A DNA stretch of 64,000 bases from JAJEBT01 sp965214975 (GCA_965214975.1 OZ244055.1:3162001-3226000), one strand, 5' to 3'; positions 17,305 to 26,590 are shown, numbered from the stretch's first letter. The notes: a model not told the origin generated them from the letters alone. Program-made: numbers and translations.

Positions 17305-18737
17305 TGTCCGAGGCCCGCAACCTCCTGTTCGTCATGTCCGACGAGCACAACCCGAAGATGCTCGGCTGCAGCGGGCATCGCCAGGTGCGGACGCCCGGTC
17401 TCGACCGGCTCGCCGAACGGGGAACCCGGTTCGCCGCCGCCTACACCAATTCGCCGATCTGCATTCCCGCGCGCGCGTCGTTCATGACGGGGCGCTACGC
17501 CCACGACACCCGCCACTGGGACAACGCCATGCCCTACGACGGCGCGGTCCGGTCCTGGGGGCACCGCCTGCAGAAGGCAGGCGTCCGGGTCGAGTCGATC
17601 GGCAAGCTGCATTTCCGCGGCGACGGAGGCAACGCCGGTTTCTCGCGGGAGATCAGGCCCATGCACGTCATGGACGGGATCGGCCAGATCTGGGGGGCGG
17701 TGCGCGACCCGCTGCCCCCGGAGCGGCCCGCCCGGATGCTCGGCGACATCGGCCCCGGGCTGTCCGGGTACAACCGCTACGACCGCGCCATCGCCGACGA
17801 AGCCAAGGCCTGGCTGGCCGGCGCCGCGCGGGACGACGGCCCGTGGGCGCTCTACGTCGGGTTCGTCGCGCCGCATTTTCCGCTCACGGTGCCGGACGAG
17901 TTCTACGATCTCTATCCGCTGGATTCGCTGCCCGAGCCGAAGCTCCATCCCGACCGCGGGCATGCGCGCCACCCCTGGCTCCAGCGCATGGACGACTTCC
18001 AGCAGATCGACCGGAACCTCACGGAGGAGGAGCGGCGGATGGCGACGGCGGCGTATTTCGGGCTGTGCACCTACGTCGACTCGCTCGTCGGCGAGGTGCT
18101 CGACGTCCTTGACGCCACGGGGCTGCGCGAGACGACGCGCGTGATCTACGCCAGCGACCACGGCGACAACGTCGGCGCGCGCGGGCTCTGGGGGAAGTCC
18201 AACATGTACGAGGAATCGGCCGGCATTCCCCTGATCGCCAGCGGGGCCGGCTTCGCCGGGAACGCGGTCTGCGAGACGCCGGTCTCGCTGGTCGACTGCT
18301 ACCCGACGGTGCTCGACGCGTTCGGTCTCGCGCCCGACGAGGCGGAACGCGCCCTGCCCGGCCGTTCGCTGTTCGACGTCGCCGGCTCGCCCCGCGACCC
18401 CGGTCGCGCGGTGTTCAGCGAGTACCACGCGGCGGCCTCGCCGTCGGGCGCGTTCATGGTCCGGCGCGGCGACGCCAAGCTCATCCATTACGTGGGCCAC
18501 GAGCCCGAGTTCTTCGACCTTGCCGAGGATCCGGAGGAGACCTTCAACCTCGCGGCGGACGGGGGCCGGGCCGCGGCCGTGGCGGAACACCAGGCGCTCC
18601 TGCGCGGGATCTGCGACCCCGAGGCGGCGGACCGCGCGGCCAAGGACGACCAGAACGCCCTCGTCGCCCGGTTCGGCGGTCCGGAGGCGGCGTTCGGGAA
18701 GGGGACGCCCGGAGCGACCCCCGCCCCGGAAGCCTGA
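17304..18737 (+). CDS. Sulfatase (formylglycine-type), copy 2
   Basis: A 477-residue sulfatase. The metal-binding start reads N-L-L-F-V-M-S-D-E-H-N-P (residues 6-17) and the formylglycine motif is C53-I-P-A-R57. The second metal site is Y-A-S-D-H-G-D-N-V-G near residue 285. The D-E-H-N version of the first site resembles the choline-sulfatase-like branch rather than classical arylsulfatases. Its ATG overlaps the tctA stop (TGATG), with AGGGAGAG upstream, so it belongs to the transporter operon. That links transport and desulfation. No signal peptide, so it is likely cytoplasmic. Confidence 0.9.
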   Translation: MSEARNLLFVMSDEHNPKMLGCSGHRQVRTPGLDRLAERGTRFAAAYTNSPICIPARASFMTGRYAHDTRHWDNAMPYDGAVRSWGHRLQKAGVRVESIGKLHFRGDGGNAGFSREIRPMHVMDGIGQIWGAVRDPLPPERPARMLGDIGPGLSGYNRYDRAIADEAKAWLAGAARDDGPWALYVGFVAPHFPLTVPDEFYDLYPLDSLPEPKLHPDRGHARHPWLQRMDDFQQIDRNLTEEERRMATAAYFGLCTYVDSLVGEVLDVLDATGLRETTRVIYASDHGDNVGARGLWGKSNMYEESAGIPLIASGAGFAGNAVCETPVSLVDCYPTVLDAFGLAPDEAERALPGRSLFDVAGSPRDPGRAVFSEYHAAASPSGAFMVRRGDAKLIHYVGHEPEFFDLAEDPEETFNLAADGGRAAAVAEHQALLRGICDPEAADRAAKDDQNALVARFGGPEAAFGKGTPGATPAPEA

Positions 18738-19532
18738 TCAGTCGCGGTAGCCCGGATCGAGCCGGTCGGCGAGGCGGCGGTACATGCGCCATTCGAGCCC
18801 GCCCGCGGGCTTGCCGTCCTCCCGCCGTCCGGAGACCTGTTCCTGGACGCGCTTCCAGACCGCTTCGGGCAGCAGCCGGGGCTCGCGCCCGGTCGCGAGC
18901 AGCCGGGTCTGCGCCTCGCAGGCGTCGATCAGGACATGCATGCCCGCGAAGGCCTCGCCGATCGTGCGCCCGACGGTCAGCAGGCCGTGGTTCCTCATGA
19001 TCAGGAGCCGGTTGCCGCCGAGATCCCGGACGATTCTCGGCCCCTCGTCGGCTTCCTGCGCGATCCCCTCGTAGTCGTGACAGGAGACCTTGCCCTGGAG
19101 CGCCGCCGAACGCTGGTCGATCGGCAGCAGCGGTTCCTCCATCGCCGACACGACCACGCCCGCCATCGCGTGCACGTGGATCACGCAGGCGAGGTCGGGG
19201 CGCAGCTTGAGGATCGCGCTGTGGAAGTTGCGCCCCGCCGGCGCCAGCGCGAGCGGGCTCTCCGACAGGTCGTTGCCCTCGAAATCCGCCTTGATCAGGC
19301 TCGAGGCCGTCATCTCGTGCCATCCCGCGCCCTGCGGGTTCATCAGCATCCGGTCCGGCGCGTCCGGCACCCGCGCCGAGATGTGGTTGTAGATCGTGTT
19401 GTTCCAGCCGAGATGCGCGGCCACGCGGAACGCGGCCGCGAGTTCCGTGCGGGCGCTCCATTCCGCGTCGCTGGCCGCGTCGCGCGCGAGCGGGACGGAA
19501 ATCGGGTCGGCCTCCGGCATGCGCATGTCCAT
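18738..19532 (-). CDS. Class II aldolase/adducin family protein (metal site intact)
   Basis: A 264-residue protein of the fuculose-phosphate-aldolase fold. Zinc ligands are in place: V-I-H-V-H-A near residue 116 and M-R-N-H-G-L-L-T-V-G near residue 178; W-N-N-T-I-Y-N-H-I-S-A-R near residue 43 and M-N-P-Q-G-A-G-W near residue 64 are also family marks. The ATG at 19532 is used; other in-frame Met codons follow within five residues. Members cleave aldols or decarboxylate hydroxyaromatic acids. It is convergent with sulfatase 2 and divergent from the dioxygenase gene. Confidence 0.88.
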   Translation of the reverse strand: MDMRMPEADPISVPLARDAASDAEWSARTELAAAFRVAAHLGWNNTIYNHISARVPDAPDRMLMNPQGAGWHEMTASSLIKADFEGNDLSESPLALAPAGRNFHSAILKLRPDLACVIHVHAMAGVVVSAMEEPLLPIDQRSAALQGKVSCHDYEGIAQEADEGPRIVRDLGGNRLLIMRNHGLLTVGRTIGEAFAGMHVLIDACEAQTRLLATGREPRLLPEAVWKRVQEQVSGRREDGKPAGGLEWRMYRRLADRLDPGYRD

Positions 19533-19683
19533 GGCGTCGCTCCCGCTTGCGCGCGGCCGGGCGCCGCGCACCGTTCGGGAACCAGCATAGCATCCGGCCC
19601 CCGCCCCGTCCGCCGCTGTTGCGCCCGGGCCCGAATGCGGTACCATCGCGGCGGGTTTCGCTTCACCGGCGGGGGAACTTGCG

Positions 19684-20541
19684 ATGATCGAGCTCGTCGA
19701 CCTCAGCTACGTGCACATGGGCACCGCAGAACCCGAGGAGGCCGCCCGCTGGGCGCGGGAGATCTACGGCCTCGAGGAGGTCGGCCGCGAGAACGGCGGG
19801 ATCTACCTGCGCGGCGACGACCGCGACCACAACATCCTCTATTTCCGGGGCGATCCCCGGAACCACGCGGTGGGCATCGCGGTCGTCGACGACGAGGAGC
19901 TCGACGCCGCCGCGCGCCGTCTCGAGGCCCACGGCGTCGAGGTCGCCTGGGGCGACGCCGAGGGCGCCGCGCGGCGCAGATGCATGCGCTACCTCACGTT
20001 CCGCGACCCCACCGGGAACCGGTTCGATCTCGTCGTCCGGCCGTTCCACTCCGGCCGCCGCTTCTTCCCGAGCCGCGACGCCGGCGTCTACTGGTTCAAC
20101 CACATCGGCCTCAAGACGACCGACGCGCCGCGGGACGAGAAGTTCTGGTGCGGCCTGTTCAATTTCCGCACCAACGACTGGATCGGCGACGCGCCGCTGA
20201 TGTCCTTCGACAAGGTCCATCACCGTTTCGCGCTGTTCCCGACCGACCATCCCGGCGTGCAGCACATCAACTTCCAGGTCCGCGAGACCGACGACATCAT
20301 GCGCTCGAGCTACTTCCTCCGGGACCGCCAGGTGCGGGTCGTCTTCGGACCCGGCCGCCACGCCTCGTCGGGTGCGCGGTTCCTGTATTTCGAGGGCCCC
20401 GACGGGATGGTCTACGAGTATTCCTGCGGCGTGCGGATGATCGAGCCGGAAGACGGCTGGCGCCCGCGCCAGTTCCCGTTCAAGAACGAATCGTTCTGCG
20501 TCTGGGGAGCGAAACCGGACGTCACCGAATTCCGGGAATGA
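19684..20541 (+). CDS. VOC-family extradiol ring-cleavage dioxygenase
   Basis: A 285-residue protein with two vicinal-oxygen-chelate domains, the size and layout of type I extradiol dioxygenases (2,3-dihydroxybiphenyl dioxygenase group). The Fe(II) triad fits H140 (F-N-H-I-G-L), H194 (G-V-Q-H-I-N-F) and E245 (M-V-Y-E-Y-S), close to the spacing in BphC. It would cleave a catechol next to its two hydroxyls. Its stop overlaps the start of the aldolase-like gene. A possible promoter TTGCGC-16-TACCAT lies at 19619-19646. Confidence 0.87.
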   Translation: MIELVDLSYVHMGTAEPEEAARWAREIYGLEEVGRENGGIYLRGDDRDHNILYFRGDPRNHAVGIAVVDDEELDAAARRLEAHGVEVAWGDAEGAARRRCMRYLTFRDPTGNRFDLVVRPFHSGRRFFPSRDAGVYWFNHIGLKTTDAPRDEKFWCGLFNFRTNDWIGDAPLMSFDKVHHRFALFPTDHPGVQHINFQVRETDDIMRSSYFLRDRQVRVVFGPGRHASSGARFLYFEGPDGMVYEYSCGVRMIEPEDGWRPRQFPFKNESFCVWGAKPDVTEFRE

Positions 20542-21245
20542 CGGCGGGGTTCGGAACGCTCGGCGAGCCCGTCGGGCGAACCCGGGTCCGCGTGCGCATG
20601 GCGGCGCGCGCCCTCGGGCGCAACGGCCTCGGGCACGCCTTCGGTCACGTCAGCGCGCGGCTCGACGCGGCCTCCTTTCTCGTCTGCGCGCCGCGCCCCA
20701 TGGGGCTGGTCTCGCCCGGCGACGAGGGCGCGGTGGTGCCGGTCGAGGGGCCGCTGCCCGGGGGCGTCCTCGGCGAGGTGCGCTGCCACCAGCAGATCTA
20801 CCGGCGCCGGCCGGACGTCAACGGCGTCGCGCGCACGTTTCTCCGCGACGTCATGACGCTTTCCACGTTCCGCCGCACGCCGCGGCCGCGCATCGGCTTC
20901 GCGAGCTACTTCGCGCCGTGTCCGCCGCTCTGGGACGATCCGCTGCTCCTGCGCGACGACGCGTCGGCGGCCGCGCTGGCGGAGACGCTCGGCGGCGCCC
21001 GCGCGCTCGTCATGCGGGGCAACGGCTGCATCCTGACGGGCGCCACGGTCGAGGAGGCCGTCGTCATGGCGTTCTTCCTCGAGGAGGCGGCCGGCACCGA
21101 ACTCGCCGTGATGGCGACCGGGCGCGAGGACGAATCCGCGGTCTTCTCCGACGCCGAGGCCGAGGCGCGCGCGGTCTCGACCGGGCGCGTCTTCGAGCGC
21201 GTGTGGGAATACCTGACGGCGGGAGACCCCGAAGCGGACGGCTGA
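20538..21245 (+). CDS. Class II aldolase-like protein lacking metal ligands
   Basis: A 235-residue protein whose frame follows the class II aldolase/adducin pattern (G-L-G-H-A-F-G-H-V-S-A-R at residues 30-41; L-V-S-P-G-D-E near 57; E80-V-R-C-H-Q-Q-I-Y-R-R-R-P-D-V94). The zinc-binding H-x-H that should follow reads V-A-R-T-F (97-101), and the third His is Asn in R-G-N-G-C-I-L-T-G. So the usual metal site is gone. It may use another chemistry, act as a partner of the intact paralogue at 18.7 kb, or be a binding protein. It overlaps the dioxygenase gene by 4 nt, so it is in the same operon. Confidence 0.8.
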   Translation: MTAGFGTLGEPVGRTRVRVRMAARALGRNGLGHAFGHVSARLDAASFLVCAPRPMGLVSPGDEGAVVPVEGPLPGGVLGEVRCHQQIYRRRPDVNGVARTFLRDVMTLSTFRRTPRPRIGFASYFAPCPPLWDDPLLLRDDASAAALAETLGGARALVMRGNGCILTGATVEEAVVMAFFLEEAAGTELAVMATGREDESAVFSDAEAEARAVSTGRVFERVWEYLTAGDPEADG

Positions 21246-21330
21246 CCGGGCGGCCGCGGTACACGTCCCGCCGCCGCGCTGGTAACATCCCCCTCCCGAG
21301 CGGCAGACAGACACGAGCGTGGGAGGCATC

Positions 21331-22923
21331 ATGTCAGATCGTCCGAATTTCCTGTTCATCATCACCGACCAGCAACGCGTCGACTTTCTCGGCTGTTCCG
21401 GACACCCGGTCCTGAAGACGCCCCACATCGATTCCATCGCCGAGCGCGGAACCGCGTTCAGCCGCTTCTACGTCGCGACGCCGGTCTGCCAGCCGAACCG
21501 CTCGACCCTGGTCACGGGGCGCATGCCGTCGCTGCACGGCGTGCGGTCGAACGGCACGTCTCTCGACATGCGCGCGAACACCTTCGTGGACGGCATGCGC
21601 GTCGCCGGCTACGCGACCGCGCTCGTGGGCAAGAGCCACATCCAGAACATGACCGCCTACCCTCCGATGCGGGACAGGCCGGAGGTCAAGGACGGCTACT
21701 TCTCGCTCCGCGACGTCATGCCCGAGGCGTTCAAGCCGGACACCGAAGGCGACTACGGGCAGGAACACCCCGACCGCTGGAAGTCCGGCGAACCGTTCGC
21801 TCTCGATCTGCCGTTCTACGGCTTCGAGCACGTGGATCTCTGCACGGAGCATTCGGACCGCGTCGGCGGGCACTACTACACGTGGTTCAGGCAGCACCGC
21901 GCGGACGCGGACGAACTGCGCGACCGCGAGAACCAGCTGCCGCACGACTACGTCTGCCCGCAGGCCTACCGCACGGCGATCCCCGAGGAGTTCTATCCGA
22001 CCAGCTACGTCGGTCTGAAGACGGAGGAGTATCTCGGGCGGCACGCCAGGACCGGCGGCGGCAGGCCGTTCTTCCTGATGGCGTCGTTCCCGGATCCGCA
22101 CCATCCGTTCACGCCCCCAGGCAGGTACTGGGGCATGTACAGGCCGGAAGACATGGAACTGCCGCCCAGGCACGGCAACCGGGAGCCGCCGCCGCATGTC
22201 CGGTGGGCGCGGTCGGCCCGCGACGCCGGCACCGCGGTCACCAGCGCGCAGAACGCTTTCGCCGCCGCCGACCGCGAGGTGCTCGAGGCGCGGGCCCTGA
22301 CCTGCGGCATGATCGCGATGATCGACGACGCCGTCGGCCGGATTCTCGCGAGTCTCGAGGCCAACGGCTTCGCCGACGACACCGTCGTCGTCTTCACCTC
22401 GGACCACGGGGACTTCCTGGGCGACCACGGCCTGATGCTGAAGGGGCCGGCCCATTACGAGGGCATCACCCACGTCCCCTTCATCTGGGCCGAACCGGGC
22501 GCGCCCGCGCGGACCGCCGACGCCATGGCCGGCACGATCGACATCGCGCAGACGGTCCTCGACCGTGCCCGGATCGATCCCTACAACGGCATCCAGGGTC
22601 GCAGCCTTCTGCCCGCCATCCGCGGGGAGGCCGACCCCGGGGCCGTCGATTCCATCGTCGTCGAGGACGACCAGCAGCGGCACTATTTCGGCTACAGGGG
22701 GGCGCCGCGCATCCGCACGATCGTCACCGCCACCCACCGCCTGACCGTCACCCAGGGGGAGAGTTGGGGCGAGCTCTACGACCTCGCCAACGATCCCGAC
22801 GAGATGGAGAACCTGTTCGACGACCCGGCGCATGCCGGCGTCAGGGCGGAGATGTTCGAGCGTCTGGCCCACCGGCAGATCGAGCTGGTGGACACCAGCC
22901 CCATGCCGACGCTCCGGGCCTGA
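21331..22923 (+). CDS. Sulfatase (formylglycine-type), copy 3
   Basis: A 530-residue sulfatase. First metal site F-L-F-I-I-T-D-Q-Q-R-V-D-F (residues 7-19), formylglycine motif C53-Q-P-N-R57, second metal site F-T-S-D-H-G-D-F-L-G-D-H-G in the C-terminal half, then L-K-G-P-A-H-Y-E-G. Near its end, D-P-D-E-M-E-N-L-F-D-D is shared with copy 1, so these two are closer to each other than to copy 2. The ATG at 21331 has GGGAGG before it. It stands alone, 85 nt after the aldolase-like gene. Confidence 0.9.
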   Translation: MSDRPNFLFIITDQQRVDFLGCSGHPVLKTPHIDSIAERGTAFSRFYVATPVCQPNRSTLVTGRMPSLHGVRSNGTSLDMRANTFVDGMRVAGYATALVGKSHIQNMTAYPPMRDRPEVKDGYFSLRDVMPEAFKPDTEGDYGQEHPDRWKSGEPFALDLPFYGFEHVDLCTEHSDRVGGHYYTWFRQHRADADELRDRENQLPHDYVCPQAYRTAIPEEFYPTSYVGLKTEEYLGRHARTGGGRPFFLMASFPDPHHPFTPPGRYWGMYRPEDMELPPRHGNREPPPHVRWARSARDAGTAVTSAQNAFAAADREVLEARALTCGMIAMIDDAVGRILASLEANGFADDTVVVFTSDHGDFLGDHGLMLKGPAHYEGITHVPFIWAEPGAPARTADAMAGTIDIAQTVLDRARIDPYNGIQGRSLLPAIRGEADPGAVDSIVVEDDQQRHYFGYRGAPRIRTIVTATHRLTVTQGESWGELYDLANDPDEMENLFDDPAHAGVRAEMFERLAHRQIELVDTSPMPTLRA

Positions 22924-22939
22924 CCGCCGCGACCCGGCG

Positions 22940-23917
22940 TCAGGCCGGGGAGGCGTCGCCCGTCAGCAGGACGGCGTTCCCCGAAAGGATTCTCCTGCCG
23001 TCGTCCCCGAGGCCGCGGATGTCCTCGACGAATCCGCGCACGACTTCGGGATCCCTGATCTCCTGGGGGTAGTCGGTCGCGAACACGACGCGGTCCGCGG
23101 GAAGCTCGACGAGCGAGGTCCGGACCGAGCGCGCGTCGCCGCAGAATCCGGCGGTGTCGAAAACCAGGCGCTCGCGGACGTAGTGGTCGAAGTCGCGTTC
23201 CGGCAGCCGCCCGTGCCGCTCGCTTCCGCCGGTGCCCCAGAACGCCTTGTCCTGATAGCTGCGGATCCGGCCGAGCACCGAGGCGATTCCGCCGCCGAGA
23301 TGCGCGACGTGCACGACGAGTTCCGGAAAGCGGTCGAGGACGCCGCCGTTGACGAGGCGGATGACGGCCTGGACCAGGGAGAACTCCCGGCCGACCGAGC
23401 GCGCGAGGTCGTGGGCGTCGAACTGCTGCGGCCAGGCGAGGCGCAGGGCGGGGTGGACGAACACGAACAGCCCGAGCTTCCGGCACTCGGCCCAGAACGG
23501 GTCGAGCGCGGGGTCGTCGAGCGTGACGCCGTCGAACTCGGTGGTGATCACCACGCCGCGGAAGCCGAGCTCGCGGCGGCACCGGGCGAGTTCGGCGAAC
23601 GCCTCCGCGCCGCCGAGCGGATGCGCGTGCGCGAAGCCCGTGAACCTGCCGGGGTAGTTCCGTCCGGCCTCGCTGACGCGGTCGTTGATCAGCCGGCTCT
23701 TCTCCAGTTCCGCGCACATGCCCTCGGCGCAGGACAGCATGGCGACGTCGATGCCGGCGACGTCCATCATCGCGACATGCGCGTCGAGATCGAACAGAAG
23801 GGAGTGGAAGCTGTAGGCCGGCACGCCGTCGGCGTCGAAGAGGGTCCGGGACTCTCCGCCGAACCCTTCGGGGAAGAACTCGAGCGGCGTGAAGTGGTGC
23901 TGGAAATCCACGATCAT
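22940..23917 (-). CDS. Amidohydrolase family protein (ACMSD-like)
   Basis: A 325-residue TIM-barrel metal hydrolase of the amidohydrolase 2 group, which includes decarboxylases such as ACMSD and gamma-resorcylate decarboxylase. Metal-site candidates are D-F-Q-H-H-F at residues 4-9, F-V-F-V-H-P-A near residue 177, V-V-H-V-A-H-L-G-G near residue 225 and F-A-T-D-Y-P near residue 289. GGGAGGAA precedes the ATG. It lies 43 nt downstream of the alpha/beta hydrolase gene on the same strand. A role in decarboxylating or hydrolysing a ring-cleavage product fits the context but is not proven. Confidence 0.85.
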   Translation of the reverse strand: MIVDFQHHFTPLEFFPEGFGGESRTLFDADGVPAYSFHSLLFDLDAHVAMMDVAGIDVAMLSCAEGMCAELEKSRLINDRVSEAGRNYPGRFTGFAHAHPLGGAEAFAELARCRRELGFRGVVITTEFDGVTLDDPALDPFWAECRKLGLFVFVHPALRLAWPQQFDAHDLARSVGREFSLVQAVIRLVNGGVLDRFPELVVHVAHLGGGIASVLGRIRSYQDKAFWGTGGSERHGRLPERDFDHYVRERLVFDTAGFCGDARSVRTSLVELPADRVVFATDYPQEIRDPEVVRGFVEDIRGLGDDGRRILSGNAVLLTGDASPA

Positions 23918-23960
23918 CCCGTTTCCTCCCGAAGCGTCCGGCCGGCGGCGGGCCGCGACG

Positions 23961-25070
23961 CTACACGTGCCTCTCGATCCAGTCGAAGATCAGCGGGCCG
24001 TGATGGACCCAGCAGTCGTGCGAGCAGTGGACCGTTCCGCCCTCGGCGGGGTCGTCGAAGACGACGAGTTCCTTTTCCGCGCTCGCGATGCCGTCGAACA
24101 GCCGCCGCGCGCCCTCCACGTCCATCAGGCGGTCGTTCGCGCCGTGCGTCATCAAGGTCGGCACCTCGATGCGCCCGGCGAGACCGTCCATCGTGAACCC
24201 GCGAAGCAGTTCCCTCGCCTCGGAGTCCGTCACGCCTCCGAGGAGTCTGCGGACGGTCGGCCGCAGGTGCTCGCAGAACACGTAGAGGTCGTCGAGGATC
24301 GAGTTGCAGCCGCACCACGCGACGAGCGCCTTGATGCGGTCCTCGAAGGCGGCGACCCGCGGCGCGTAGTAGCCGCCCATGGAAATGCCCATCAGCCCGA
24401 CGCGTCCGGGGTCGATCTCGGGACGGGCGAACAGCCAGTCGAGACAGGCGCGGCCCGGAACCTCGTAGTCGGCGCGCGTGGGGATGCCCTTGCGGTACAT
24501 CGACGAGCCGCGGCCGGGGGTGTCCACCAGCAGCATCGCGTAGCCCCGCTCGACCAGTTCCCGGCCCGAGAAGTAGATTTCCTCGGCGTAGGCGTCGGCG
24601 CCGCCGATGAAGAAGACGGCCGGCCAGCGGCCCGGGGCCGGGTTGCGCGGATGGCAGAAATACCCGTCGTACTCCTCGTCCCCGCAGGTCACCGAGATGG
24701 TCTCGATCGGCGGGTCGTGGAGCAGCGCCGCCTGGCGGAAGCAGGCCTGCGCGAGCGTGAAGTAGGCGGCCTTGTCGTCGTTGCGCTCCATCGTCAGGAA
24801 GACGTCGGCCATGCGCCAGTACTGGTTGGCGGCGAAGAAGTAGCCGAGCGCCGTCCGCCGGTTGCCCGCGGCGAGGGCGGTCTCCGCCCGTTCCTGCGTT
24901 CTCCGGGCCTTGTCGGACCACGCGCGTTCCCAGCCCTCCCTGTCGCCGGCCTCGATGTCCCGGCAGACGCGGGCGATCTCGAAGACGTCGCCTCCGCCTT
25001 CGCCGGCTTCGGCGACGAGGCGCAGGGTCTGCGACCCGAAAGACTCGCCCGGAAAGAAGAAGTCGAACAT
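23961..25070 (-). CDS. Alpha/beta hydrolase (dihydropseudooxynicotine-hydrolase/FrsA-like)
   Basis: A 369-residue protein with an N-terminal helical cap (residues 1-125) and a C-terminal alpha/beta hydrolase domain. The nucleophile elbow is G-I-S-M-G-G; an acid and His are available in M-T-H-G-A-N-D-R and E-G-G-T-V-H-C-S-H-D. The layout resembles the 2,6-dihydropseudooxynicotine hydrolase/FrsA-like family, which includes C-C bond hydrolases. The ATG at 25070 is used; a TTG 13 codons upstream is less likely. It and the amidohydrolase form a two-gene unit. Confidence 0.82.
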   Translation of the reverse strand: MFDFFFPGESFGSQTLRLVAEAGEGGGDVFEIARVCRDIEAGDREGWERAWSDKARRTQERAETALAAGNRRTALGYFFAANQYWRMADVFLTMERNDDKAAYFTLAQACFRQAALLHDPPIETISVTCGDEEYDGYFCHPRNPAPGRWPAVFFIGGADAYAEEIYFSGRELVERGYAMLLVDTPGRGSSMYRKGIPTRADYEVPGRACLDWLFARPEIDPGRVGLMGISMGGYYAPRVAAFEDRIKALVAWCGCNSILDDLYVFCEHLRPTVRRLLGGVTDSEARELLRGFTMDGLAGRIEVPTLMTHGANDRLMDVEGARRLFDGIASAEKELVVFDDPAEGGTVHCSHDCWVHHGPLIFDWIERHV

Positions 25071-25204
25071 CGGCGGCCCCGCGTCGGTTGTCCCGGTTCT
25101 TGTACACAAAGCGCGGGTGCCTGTCGCGCCGCCGGACGCGGCGGTTACGTTTCGCCGCCGTTTCGGCGAAACTCGCCAGCCTGCAGTCCGGGGAGCGCAC
25201 GGGA

Positions 25205-26314
25205 ATGACCGAAGGACCGCCGTTTCGCGCCGACCATGTCGGAAGCCTGCTCCGGCCGGACGCGCTCATGGAGGCGGTGCGCGCCCGCCGCGCAGGCGAG
25301 ATCGACGAGGCCGGGCTGCGCGCGGCGCAGGACGCGGCCATCCGGAACGCGGTGGCGTTCCAGGAATCCCTGGGCCTCGGGTCCGCGACCGACGGCGAGT
25401 TCCGCCGCCGCGGCTGGTCGGCGGGGTTCATCGACGCCGTGGAGGGCTTCGGTTTGCGCGAGGGCGCGATCGGGTTTCGCGACGGCGGGAGCCGCAGCGG
25501 GACGGCCGCGCTGTCCCCGTACGCGAAGGAGAGGCTCAGGCGCACCCGTCCGGTGGCCGCGGACGAGTTCGCGTTCCTTCGCGACGCTGTGACGAGCGCG
25601 GTTCCGAAGGCGACGATGCCGTCGCCGACGGTGATGCACTACTTTCTCGGTCCGCGGGCGGTGGACGAGAGGGTCTATCCGGACATGGAGGGGTATTTCG
25701 AGGATCTCGTCCGGATCTACCGCGAGGAGATCGCGGCTCTCGGCGCCGCCGGCTGCGCCTGTCTCCAGCTCGACGACACGGCGCTGGCCTGCCACTGCGA
25801 CGAGGGTTTCCGGACCGACGTGAGGCGGCGGGGAGAGGATCCCGAACTTCTGGCGGAGCGCTACGTGAAGCTCGTCAACGCCGCGGTGGCGGATCGTCCG
25901 CCGGAGATGCGGGTCGCGATGCACATGTGCCGCGGCAATCTCAAGGGCGCGTGGATGGCCGAGGGCGGCTACGAAGCGGTCGCCGAGACGGTGTTCGCGG
26001 GGATCGAGGTCGCCGCCTGGTTCCTGGAATACGACACCGGGCGGGCGGGCGGTTTCGAGCCGCTTCGCTTCATGCCGGACGATCGCGTCGTCGTGCTCGG
26101 TCTGGTTTCGACCAAGACGCCGGAACTCGAATCCCGGGACATGCTGAAACGGCGCGTCGCGGAAGCCGCCGTCCACGTGCCCATGGAACGGCTCTGCCTG
26201 AGCCCGCAATGCGGGTTTTCGTCGGCGCCCGGGCGCGGACAGGCGATCGGCTTCGACGACCAGAAACGCAAGCTCGAACTGGTGGTCGAAACCGCGCTGG
26301 AGCTGTGGGGGTAG
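25205..26314 (+). CDS. MetE-like (cobalamin-independent methionine synthase C-terminal domain) methyltransferase
   Basis: A 369-residue stand-alone version of the catalytic domain of MetE, about half the length of the full enzyme. Seen: R-A-D-H-V-G-S-L-L-R-P at the N-terminus, L-Q-L-D-D-T-A-L in the middle, the zinc ligands H-M-C-R-G-N and the late Cys in L-S-P-Q-C-G-F-S. Such short proteins take methyl groups from various donors, and some act in demethylation. It diverges from the hydrolase operon. Whether it makes methionine here or serves the catabolic cluster is open. Confidence 0.85.
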   Translation: MTEGPPFRADHVGSLLRPDALMEAVRARRAGEIDEAGLRAAQDAAIRNAVAFQESLGLGSATDGEFRRRGWSAGFIDAVEGFGLREGAIGFRDGGSRSGTAALSPYAKERLRRTRPVAADEFAFLRDAVTSAVPKATMPSPTVMHYFLGPRAVDERVYPDMEGYFEDLVRIYREEIAALGAAGCACLQLDDTALACHCDEGFRTDVRRRGEDPELLAERYVKLVNAAVADRPPEMRVAMHMCRGNLKGAWMAEGGYEAVAETVFAGIEVAAWFLEYDTGRAGGFEPLRFMPDDRVVVLGLVSTKTPELESRDMLKRRVAEAAVHVPMERLCLSPQCGFSSAPGRGQAIGFDDQKRKLELVVETALELWG

Positions 26315-26378
26315 ATGCGGAGGAAGCCGGTCTGCCGCCCATGGCGCCCCTCGGGCGGAGAAGGGGTGGAATCCCGGC

Positions 26379-26590
26379 GTGACGTCGTCGGGCGAACGCC
26401 TCGGTTGCGCGGCCCCCGTCGAAGCTTTCTATGCCCGCATGAACGTCCTGGAGTTCGCGATCGACGGCGTGAATCCGGTGAACCGCTCGCGAACCTCGCG
26501 CTCGTCATCCGCAAAACCGGCCTCGACGGCATCGCCCCGGCAACCCGGCACTTCGCGCCCGGCGGAAGGACGCCTTCGCCGCGCTTCCGT
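26379..26590 (+). pseudogene. Possible frameshifted gene remnant
   Basis: Two short coding-like stretches with high GC at third positions sit in different frames: one reads V-E-A-F-Y-A-R-M-N-V-L-E-F-A-I-D-G-V-N-P (about 26415-26475) and continues, one frame over, as E-P-L-A-N-L-A-L-V-I-R-K-T-G-L-D-G-I (from about 26478). A single shift would join them. I do not recognise the family. The rest of 26591-26723 shows nothing. Confidence 0.3.
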
